Shown: positions 5,003 to 9,621 of the stretch, piece by piece
How the letters are laid out: each line of letters starts with the position of its first letter
Numbering within the stretch: position 1 is the first letter of the stretch
Origin: an uncultured Oscillospiraceae bacterium
GTDB taxonomy: Bacteria > Bacillota > Clostridia > Oscillospirales > Oscillospiraceae
Reading direction: 5' to 3'
DNA: 9,621 nt
Assembly: GCA_910588455.1 (NCBI GenBank)
Contig: CAJUPG010000073.1
Span: 1-9,621, forward strand
Made by a program: the position numbers and the translations under genes
Notes under the pieces: generated by a model
What the model was told of the DNA's origin: nothing
The model's database searches: none
The model's input: the letters and a program-made list of their open reading frames with translations, nothing else

Positions 5003-6833
5003 TGCACACCCCTCCTTTCAGCAGTCCGTTGGCTCCGCAGCCGGAGCACCGGGTCCGGCAGTCCGGGGTGGTCTGCCCCCCGTAGGCCAGCTCCCGCTCG
5101 CGCCACAAAAAGCCGGTGCTCACGCCGGGGTCAATCCGGCACCAGGGGAACACCTCGCCGCGCGCCCGCTCCCGGTGGGCGTAAAAGTCCCCGCTGAGAT
5201 TGCAGGCGGCCAGCGCGTCCATCCAACGCTGATAGTTGAAATATTCGCTCCAGGCGTCAAATTTTGCCCCGTGCTCCCAGGCCCATTCCAGTACGTCCGC
5301 CAGCCGCCGGTCCCCCCGGGAGAAAATGGCTTCCAGATAGCTGGTCTCCGGGTCGTGCCAGTTGTAGGTGATGGACTTGTCCCGGCGCAGGGCATCCCGC
5401 AGCAGGTTCACCCGCCGCTGGTACTCCTCCACGGGAATCTGGGCGTCCCACTGAAAGGCCGTGTGGGGCTTGGGGACGAACCAGGAGGTGGAAACGGTGA
5501 TCCGCACCCCCCGGGCGGGCTTGGGGGTGCACTCCCGCCAAGCAAAATATACTTTTCGCGCTAAATCGGCAATCCCCAGTACATCCTCGTCAGTCTCCGT
5601 GGGCAGACCAAGCATGAAGTAGAGCTTCACTCCGCTCCAGCCCCCGGAGAAGGCCGTACGGACGGATTGCAGCAGATCCTCCTCCTGGAGGTTTTTGTTG
5701 ATGGCGTCCCGCAGCCGCTGGGTGCCCGCCTCTGGGGCGAAGGTAAGTCCCCCCCGGCGGACCCGCTGCAACCGCTCCATCAGGCTCATGGAGAAGGTGT
5801 CCGCCCGGAGGGACGGCAGGCCCAGACCGATGTTCCGGGGGGCGCAGTAGTCCAGCAGATCGTCGCACAGCGCCATCAGGTGGGGGTAGTCCGTGGAGGA
5901 CAGGGAGGACAGGGTCATTTCCTGATAGCCGGAGCGCTCGCAGGCGGCCTTACCCAGCTGGGACAGCAGCTCCGGGCTCCGGGACCGGACGGGCCGGTAG
6001 ACATACCCCGCCTGGCAGAACCGGCACCCCCGGATGCAGCCCCGGAACAGCTCCAGCATCACCCGGTCATGGACGATCTCCGTGGAGGGAATAATAGTAT
6101 CCACCGGGAAATAGGCCTTGTCCAAATCCTGGACAATCCGCTTGGTCACGGTCTCCGGCGCACCCTCCAGGGCCCGGACCTCCTCCAGCGTGCCGTCCTC
6201 CCGATAGACGGGCTGGTAGAGGGAGGGGACGTAGATGCCGGGGATTTTGGCCGCCTCCAGCAGAAATTCTTCTTTACTCCAGTCCTCATCCCGGGCCTTC
6301 CGGTAGAGCTGGATGTACTCCAGGGTCACGTCCTCGCCCTCGCCCAACACGAAAAAGTCGATAAAGGGGGCCAAAGGCTCCGGGTTGTAGGCGCAGGTCC
6401 CCCCGGCCACTACAATGGGGGTCAAATCCGGCCGGTCCGCCGCCCGCAGAGGCAGCCCCGCCAGGTCCAGCATATTCAGCACGTTGGTGTAGGACATCTC
6501 ATAGCCCAGGGAGAAGCCGATTAAATCAAATTCCGCAATGGGGTCCCCGCTCTCCAGGCCGTAGAGAAGCATTCCCTCCCGGCGCATCTCCTCTTCCATG
6601 TCTCCCCATGGGGCGAAGCACCGCTCGCACCACAATCCTTCCATCTGATTCATCACGCCGTATAGGATCCGGCAGCCCAGGTTGGACATACCGATCTCGT
6701 AGGTGTCGGGGAAGCACAGGGCATAGCGGGTGTCCACATGACTCAGTTCCTTCACCACGGCGTTGTATTCCCCGCCGGTGTAGCGGGCGGGCTTTTGGAC
6801 TTTGGGCAGAATTTGTTCCAGTATCCGGTTCAT
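4995..6833 (-). CDS. Large radical SAM protein, TIGR03960 family
   Basis: A 612-residue radical SAM enzyme of unknown reaction. The N-terminal part, about 1-240, resembles the cobalamin-binding-like domain that precedes the SAM core in related proteins (CFPDTYEIGMSNLG, LIGFSLGYEMSYTNVLNML, VAGGTCAYNPEPLAPFIDFFVLGEGE). I see no clear B12-ligating D-x-H-x-x-G. The SAM core carries the cluster motif C266-x3-C270-x2-C273 in RGCIRGCRFCQAGYVYRP, followed by SLSSTDYPHL, LPSLRAD, the FAPEAGTQRLRD segment and FMLGLPTETDED. A cysteine group near the end (C592, C596, C599, C610) may bind a metal or a second cluster. ATG at 6833 has GAGAGGGG 8 bases upstream and a good promoter at 6875-6903. It is followed with overlap by its usual partner, the DUF2344 protein. 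In many Firmicutes this pair precedes ribonuclease G and rplU genes; here a thioesterase follows instead. Confidence 0.92.
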   Translation of the reverse strand: MNRILEQILPKVQKPARYTGGEYNAVVKELSHVDTRYALCFPDTYEIGMSNLGCRILYGVMNQMEGLWCERCFAPWGDMEEEMRREGMLLYGLESGDPIAEFDLIGFSLGYEMSYTNVLNMLDLAGLPLRAADRPDLTPIVVAGGTCAYNPEPLAPFIDFFVLGEGEDVTLEYIQLYRKARDEDWSKEEFLLEAAKIPGIYVPSLYQPVYREDGTLEEVRALEGAPETVTKRIVQDLDKAYFPVDTIIPSTEIVHDRVMLELFRGCIRGCRFCQAGYVYRPVRSRSPELLSQLGKAACERSGYQEMTLSSLSSTDYPHLMALCDDLLDYCAPRNIGLGLPSLRADTFSMSLMERLQRVRRGGLTFAPEAGTQRLRDAINKNLQEEDLLQSVRTAFSGGWSGVKLYFMLGLPTETDEDVLGIADLARKVYFAWRECTPKPARGVRITVSTSWFVPKPHTAFQWDAQIPVEEYQRRVNLLRDALRRDKSITYNWHDPETSYLEAIFSRGDRRLADVLEWAWEHGAKFDAWSEYFNYQRWMDALAACNLSGDFYAHRERARGEVFPWCRIDPGVSTGFLWRERELAYGGQTTPDCRTRCSGCGANGLLKGGVCNG

Positions 6834-6841
6834 TGCGCGGG

Positions 6842-6849
6842 CCCCTCTC
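6842..6849 (-). promoter_or_regulatory. Ribosome binding site of the radical SAM gene
   Basis: GAGAGGGG on the minus strand, 8 bases before ATG at 6833. It supports this start over later in-frame ATGs. Confidence 0.7.
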
Positions 6850-6861
6850 TCAACTCTAAAT

Positions 6862-6887
6862 AAACAGTCATTCTATTTTAACTGTTT
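6862..6887. repeat. Inverted repeat across the -10 box of the radical SAM promoter
   Basis: AAACAGT (6862-6868) and ACTGTTT (6881-6887) are perfect 7-base arms separated by 12 bases. The -10 box lies inside the spacer and the expected transcription start falls in the left arm. The position suits a repressor operator, but no such regulator is encoded in the window. A chance occurrence is possible. Confidence 0.35.
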
Positions 6888-6903
6888 TCTCTCCTGATGA
6901 CAA
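6875..6903 (-). promoter_or_regulatory. Sigma-A promoter of the radical SAM operon
   Basis: On the minus strand TTGTCA (6898-6903) and TAAAAT (6875-6880) are separated by 17 bases. The start would be near 6868, giving a leader of about 35 bases before ATG at 6833. The same -35 hexamer is used at the yebC promoter. Confidence 0.8.
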
Positions 6904-6941
6904 CCCCTTATTTCTTAATTTCCCGCGATTTGTACCAGTTT

Positions 6942-6970
6942 GCATAGCGCCGCTGTTTCCGGACAAACTA
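6942..6970 (+). promoter_or_regulatory. Candidate forespore (sigma-F/sigma-G) promoter of spoVAD-spoVAE
   Basis: GCATA at 6942-6946 matches the -35 class G-Y-A-T-A of forespore sigma factors. After 17 bases, CAAACTA at 6964-6970, preceded by GGA, fits the sigma-F/G -10 pattern (GG-n-r-A-n-A-n-T-w) at all but one fixed position. The start would fall near 6977, giving a short leader just ahead of the ribosome binding site at 6979-6986. No good sigma-A promoter is seen for this gene pair. The motif match is seen; sigma usage is inferred from the sporulation role of the genes. Confidence 0.5.
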
Positions 6971-6992
6971 CCGGCAAATGAGGTGAAACGCT

Positions 6993-8009
6993 ATGGAAAC
7001 AAAAAAAACAGGCGGGCAGACCGCCGCGCTGGCCAATCCGCCCTCGTTTGCCGGCCATGCCAACGTGGTGGGCAAAAAGGAGGGAGAGGGCCCTCTGGCC
7101 AATGCCTTTGACGTAATCAGTCAGGACGATGCCTTCGGCCAGTCCAGCTGGGAGAAGGCCGAGTGCGCCATGCAGAAGCAGGCCCTGGCCCTGGCGCTGG
7201 AAAAGGCGGGCCAGAGCGCCGGCAATCTGGACTGGCTGTTCGCCGGGGACCTGCTCAACCAGTGTATCAGCTCCTCCTACGCAGCCCGGGGACAGTCCAT
7301 CCCCTTTTTCGGCCTGTACGGAGCCTGCTCCACCATGGGGGAGGGCCTGGCCCTGGCCGCCATGACCCTGGACGGAGGCTTCGGGGAGTGGGCGGGCGTG
7401 TGCGCCTCCTCCCACTTCTGCTCGGCGGAGCGGCAGTACCGTACCCCGCTGGAGTATGGGGGCCAGCGCACTCCCACCGCCCAGTGGACGGTGACCGGGG
7501 CGGGGGCGGCCATCCTGGCACGGGAGGGGCCCGGACCCTATATTACCCACGTAACCCCGGGTAAAATCGTGGACAAGGGCATCAAGGACGCCAACAACAT
7601 GGGGGCCGCTATGGCTCCGGCGGCCTATGAGACCATCAAGGCCCACCTTCAGGACACAGGCCGGAAGCCGGACTTCTATGACCTGATTCTCACTGGAGAC
7701 CTGGGCAGGCTGGGCCGGGAGCTGCTGCTGGAGCTGTTTTCCATGGACGGGGTGGACCTGTCTGACCGGCACAACGACTGCGGCCTGCTGATTTACGACC
7801 TGGAGGGCCAGGACGTGCACTGCGGCGGCTCCGGCTGCGGCTGCTGTGCCAGTGTGGTGACCGGGTATATTCTGAACGGTATGCGGGAGGGCAGGTGGCA
7901 GAATGTGCTGTTCTGCCCCACCGGAGCCCTGCACTCTCCCACGTCTCTGCTTCAGGGGGAGTCCATCCCGGGGATCTGCCACGCCATCGCCATTGCCAAC
8001 TCGAAATGA
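6993..8009 (+). CDS. spoVAD: Stage V sporulation protein AD (SpoVAD)
   Basis: A 338-residue protein of the SpoVAD family, a thiolase-fold protein at the spore inner membrane that binds dipicolinic acid and works with the SpoVA membrane proteins in DPA uptake into the forespore and release during germination. Family text is clear: GKKEGEGPLANAFD, then the AFGQSSWEKAECAM segment, DWLFAGDLLNQCISSSYAAR, FFGLYGACSTMGEGLALA with C112 at the place of the thiolase nucleophile, ASSHFCSAERQYR, QRTPTAQWTVTGAGAAIL, DANNMGAAMAPAA, and a C-terminal GGSGCGCCASV and CPTGALHSPTS. ATG at 6993 has TGAGGTGA 6 bases upstream. Length is normal. spoVAE follows with its ribosome binding site overlapping this stop codon. 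spoVAC, the usual upstream partner, is absent: the upstream neighbour is the divergent radical SAM operon. Confidence 0.97.
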   Translation: METKKTGGQTAALANPPSFAGHANVVGKKEGEGPLANAFDVISQDDAFGQSSWEKAECAMQKQALALALEKAGQSAGNLDWLFAGDLLNQCISSSYAARGQSIPFFGLYGACSTMGEGLALAAMTLDGGFGEWAGVCASSHFCSAERQYRTPLEYGGQRTPTAQWTVTGAGAAILAREGPGPYITHVTPGKIVDKGIKDANNMGAAMAPAAYETIKAHLQDTGRKPDFYDLILTGDLGRLGRELLLELFSMDGVDLSDRHNDCGLLIYDLEGQDVHCGGSGCGCCASVVTGYILNGMREGRWQNVLFCPTGALHSPTSLLQGESIPGICHAIAIANSK

Positions 8010-8018
8010 GGTGTTTTT

Positions 8019-8375
8019 GTGGAATATGTAAATGCATTTCTCTGCGGGGGGATTCTGTGCGCCATCGGACAGATTCTCATTGACCGCACGTCCCTGACCC
8101 CGGCAAAAATCCTGGTGTGCTATGTCACCACCGGGGTGATTTTAGGAGGGCTGGGCTGGTATCAGCGCATCGCCGACTGGGGTGGAGCGGGGGCTACGGT
8201 GCCCCTGACCGGTTTTGGCTTTCTGCTGGCCAAGGGGGCCAAAAAGGCGGTGGCGGAGGACGGCATTCTGGGGGCGCTCACCGGAGGGGTCACCGCCGCC
8301 GCCGGCGGAATTGCCGCCGCAGTTTTTTTCGGCTTTCTGGTGGCGCTGCTCTTTAAACCCAAGTCCAAAGCATAA
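8019..8375 (+). CDS. spoVAE: Stage V sporulation protein AE (SpoVAE), small membrane protein
   Basis: A 118-residue hydrophobic protein of the SpoVAC/SpoVAE membrane family, assigned to SpoVAE because it directly follows spoVAD and has the usual length. Membrane segments are about 5-22, 31-48, 60-75 and 83-112. The last has the small-residue run GILGALTGGVTAAAGGIAAAV, typical of the family, and the tail KPKSKA is basic. The family N-terminal text AFLCGGILCAIGQILIDRT with LTPAKILV is present. The start is GTG at 8019, with GAGGTG at 8008-8013 overlapping the spoVAD stop and 5 bases spacing. It should act with SpoVAD in the DPA channel complex of the spore inner membrane. It is probably co-transcribed from the forespore promoter at 6942-6970. 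I see no convincing terminator in the 71 bases that follow. Confidence 0.92.
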   Translation: MEYVNAFLCGGILCAIGQILIDRTSLTPAKILVCYVTTGVILGGLGWYQRIADWGGAGATVPLTGFGFLLAKGAKKAVAEDGILGALTGGVTAAAGGIAAAVFFGFLVALLFKPKSKA

Positions 8376-8446
8376 GGAAACTCCCCCAAAATCAAATGAT
8401 TAAACACTCAGTGTGATGGCCTTTTCATACTTTTGGCGGATATGCC

Positions 8447-8475
8447 TTGACAAGCCTCCTGCTTTTGCTTATAAT
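8447..8475 (+). promoter_or_regulatory. Consensus sigma-A promoter of the T-box/valS operon
   Basis: TTGACA (8447-8452), 17 bases, TATAAT (8470-8475): a perfect match to the sigma-A consensus in both hexamers and spacing. Transcription should begin near 8482. Such a strong constitutive promoter suits control by the attenuator that follows. Confidence 0.92.
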
Positions 8476-8490
8476 TGACCAAGCAAAAGC
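8461..8490. repeat. Perfect 10-bp inverted repeat flanking the -10 box
   Basis: GCTTTTGCTT (8461-8470) and AAGCAAAAGC (8481-8490) are perfect complements with a 10-base spacer. The left arm runs into the -10 box and the right arm covers the expected transcription start. A transcript from the local promoter would contain only the right arm, so an RNA hairpin would form only in read-through RNA. It may be an operator or a coincidence. Confidence 0.5.
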
Positions 8491-8714
8491 GATGCGAAAG
8501 AGGAGTACCCGGTTTTGGGCGGCACAAGAGAGGAGACGGTTGGTGCAAGTCTCCCCGCCGGACAGGGGAAGGTGGCTTTCGGGCTCTGGGGCTGAAATGT
8601 GGAGTAGGCGCCGGCGGGTCCTCCCGTTACCGAGGTTTGAGTGCCCCAAAAGGGAAATTCAGGTGGTACCGCGGATTTTGTTCGCCCTGAGCCAAATTGG
8701 CTCAGGGCGTTTTT
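8482..8714 (+). promoter_or_regulatory. T-box riboswitch (tRNA-Val sensing leader)
   Basis: This leader senses uncharged tRNA and lets transcription continue into the membrane-protein gene and valS. Visible parts, by comparison with known stem I structures: the GATG K-turn region (8491-8494); helix GAAAG (8496-8500) with CTTTC (8576-8580); loop E AGTA (8504-8507); an AGAG bulge (8527-8530); apical stem GGAGAC/GTCTCC (8532-8537 and 8549-8554) enclosing GGTTGGTGCAA; and a 3' specifier loop in which GTG (8572-8574) is followed by one purine before the helix. GTG is valine, agreeing with valS. A stem with CGGG/CCCG and the CCCGTTACCG element follows (8612-8632). The T-box is AGGTGGTACCGCGG (8661-8674). 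Its TGGT would pair with tRNA ending ACCA, matching discriminator A. The antiterminator pairs TCAGG (8659-8663) with CCTGA (8686-8690) and GCG (8671-8673) with CGC (8683-8685) around the 7-base bulge. Confidence 0.95.
8683..8714 (+). terminator. T-box attenuator terminator
   Basis: An 11-bp perfect stem, CGCCCTGAGCC (8683-8693) with GGCTCAGGGCG (8699-8709), loop AAATT, followed by TTTTT at 8710-8714. Its 5' arm contains the bases needed for the antiterminator (8683-8690), so the two structures exclude each other. Confidence 0.95.
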
Positions 8715-8717
8715 GTT

Positions 8718-8725
8718 GGAGGTGA
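8718..8725 (+). promoter_or_regulatory. Shine-Dalgarno fixing the TTG start of the membrane protein
   Basis: GGAGGTGA, with GGAGG ending 7 bases before TTG at 8730. It lies just after the attenuator T tract. An in-frame ATG at 8697 lies inside the terminator stem, has no ribosome binding site and is rejected. Confidence 0.75.
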
Positions 8726-8729
8726 GCCG

Positions 8730-9347
8730 TTGGAATTTGTGTTTCAGATCAGCCGCTATGACGACCCGGCCCTGGACCGGGAGGCCGCTGCGCTGATGGA
8801 TCAGCGAATTGAGGCATACAGCCGGGAAAAGGTCCCGGGGCTGTGGAAAATCACTGACAGGTTAAATGCCTTTACAGCCAAAGGCCCAGGCCGGGAAAGG
8901 CGGGTTCGCCGGTATCGTATCTACGGCGTTGTTTTTCTTCTGCTGGGCATTTTTGTGCTGGTCCCCGGCCTGATGGAGCCCAGGCAGCTGGACCTGATTT
9001 TGGTGGGCGCTTTTGCGGCGGCGCTGGGGCTGTTTTATCTGTTTCTGCCCAAAAAGCGCGGCCCCGGGAAACCCTCCCGGCAGACCCAAGCCGAAGCGGC
9101 CAAGCTTCTGGCCCGAATGCGTGGCACGGACTGGACCGGCGTTCAAATTTGCTGCGACGAGAATGGGATGCACATCTGCCGGGGAGAGGAGCAAGGTGAG
9201 TCGATCCCATATGCAGAAATGACGGGCGTATGGGAATCGGCCCGTGCCTGGCTGGTGGCCATTGAGAAGGACCGGGGGCTGATGCTGCAAAAAAAGGACC
9301 TGATTTCTGGAAATCCCCAAGAATTTTTGCAATATTTAAAAAAATAA
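8730..9347 (+). CDS. Uncharacterised two-helix membrane protein, YcxB-like C-terminal domain
   Basis: A 205-residue protein without a firm family name. Residues 1-60 are soluble, with acidic patches and then a basic stretch (RERRVRRYR at 56-63, approximately). Two membrane helices follow at about 64-81 (YGVVFLLLGIFVLVPGL) and 88-107 (LDLILVGAFAAALGLFYLFLP), joined by a very short turn. A basic segment KKRGPGK leads into a cytoplasmic C-terminal domain, about 120-205, with alternating short strands (GVQICCDENGMHICRG, SIPYAEMTGVWESARAWLVAI, GLMLQKKDL) and a final helix NPQEFLQYLKK. This two-helix hairpin followed by a small PH-like beta domain recalls YcxB-type proteins; the resemblance is by pattern only. 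The start is TTG at 8730. The gene lies between the T-box attenuator and valS, 27 bases before valS, so it should be induced with valS on valine-tRNA starvation. No enzymatic motif is seen and its function is unknown. Confidence 0.82.
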   Translation: MEFVFQISRYDDPALDREAAALMDQRIEAYSREKVPGLWKITDRLNAFTAKGPGRERRVRRYRIYGVVFLLLGIFVLVPGLMEPRQLDLILVGAFAAALGLFYLFLPKKRGPGKPSRQTQAEAAKLLARMRGTDWTGVQICCDENGMHICRGEEQGESIPYAEMTGVWESARAWLVAIEKDRGLMLQKKDLISGNPQEFLQYLKK

Positions 9348-9374
9348 AGAAATCAAGCTGAAGGAGAAATTTTT

Positions 9375-9621
9375 ATGAAAAAAGAACTGCCCAAAGTTTA
9401 CGAGCCCCAGGAGGTGGAGAGCCGTGTCTACCGGACCTGGGAGGAAAACGGCTGCTTCCGGGGCCGCCGGGACCCCAGCAAAAAGCCCTTTACCATCGTC
9501 ATGCCGCCCCCCAATGTCACCGGCCAGCTGCACATGGGCCACGCCATGGACGACTCCCTTCAGGATATGCTCATCCGCTACAAGCGGATGCAGGGCTATG
9601 CCGCCCTGTACCTCCCCGGCA
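9375..9621 (+). CDS. valS: Valyl-tRNA synthetase, N-terminal part (3' end outside window)
   Basis: Class I aminoacyl-tRNA synthetase that charges tRNA-Val and edits mischarged threonine. Only the first 82 residues are present. They show the ValRS start (LPKVYEPQEVESRVYRTWEENG), the PFTIVMPPPNVTGQLHMGHA signature with the HIGH-type motif H53-M54-G55-H56, and DDSLQDMLIRYKRMQGY leading to LYLPG. PPPNVTG with HMGH distinguishes ValRS from IleRS and LeuRS. The KMSKS loop, editing domain and C-terminal coiled coil lie beyond the window. ATG at 9375 has AAGGAG at 9361-9366, 8 bases upstream. Expression is governed by the T-box leader about 660 bases upstream, shared with the membrane-protein gene. 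Confidence 0.97.
   Translation, partial: MKKELPKVYEPQEVESRVYRTWEENGCFRGRRDPSKKPFTIVMPPPNVTGQLHMGHAMDDSLQDMLIRYKRMQGYAALYLPG

Noticed and set aside
5667..6524. 285-codon plus-strand frame opposite the radical SAM gene
   Set aside because: Antisense shadow rich in Gly, Gln and Pro with no ribosome binding site or domain.
6915..7982. 355-codon minus-strand frame opposite spoVAD
   Set aside because: Longer than spoVAD itself, but the composition is artefactual and spoVAD matches its family throughout.
8376..8446. Possible terminator after spoVAE (ACACTCAGTGT at 8404-8414)
   Set aside because: The stem is only 4 bp with a 3-base loop and the following TTTT is separated by 6 bases, so it is not convincing. 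No gene or other signal is seen in this stretch.

Overview
The window reads as a chromosomal stretch of a GC-rich, endospore-forming member of the Clostridia. The evidence is the SpoVAD/SpoVAE spore-membrane genes, a T-box-controlled valS, an F-type ATP synthase operon end, and strong GGAGG-type ribosome binding sites with frequent TTG/GTG starts. Placement near Oscillospiraceae such as Flavonifractor or Lawsonibacter is inference from composition and gene style. I see no phage, insertion sequence, CRISPR array, tRNA or rRNA.

Layout. (1) Positions 1-1136, plus strand: the 3' half of atpD, atpC overlapping it by one base, and a strong hairpin terminator ending the ATP synthase operon. (2) Positions 1203-3110, minus strand: an OmpR-type response regulator and its membrane histidine kinase, 5 bases apart. 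Their own promoter carries an 11-bp-spaced direct repeat just upstream of the -10 box and an A-tract upstream of that, an architecture typical of PhoB/OmpR-family autoregulation. (3) Positions 3136-3937, minus: yebC with a near-consensus sigma-A promoter and its own terminator. (4) Positions 3942-6903, minus: a three-gene run of a large radical SAM protein (TIGR03960-like), an overlapping radical-SAM-linked DUF2344 protein (TIGR03936-like), and a small FlK-type hot-dog thioesterase, starting from a clear sigma-A promoter. (5) Positions 6942-8375, plus: spoVAD-spoVAE behind a candidate forespore (sigma-F/sigma-G) promoter, with no spoVAC next to them. (6) Positions 8447-9621, plus: a perfect-consensus sigma-A promoter, a complete T-box leader with terminator and antiterminator, an uncharacterised two-helix membrane protein resembling YcxB, and the start of valS, which runs off the window.

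How the parts work together. Most genes are housekeeping. The more informative content is regulatory: the T-box whose probable specifier is the valine codon GUG and whose UGGU bulge fits a tRNA with discriminator A; the insertion of a membrane-protein gene between that T-box and valS; the direct-repeat operator of the two-component system; and two inverted repeats lying across -10 boxes. I do not find a convincing novel multi-gene system. The best leads are the T-box-linked membrane protein, the unassigned two-component system and the thioesterase.
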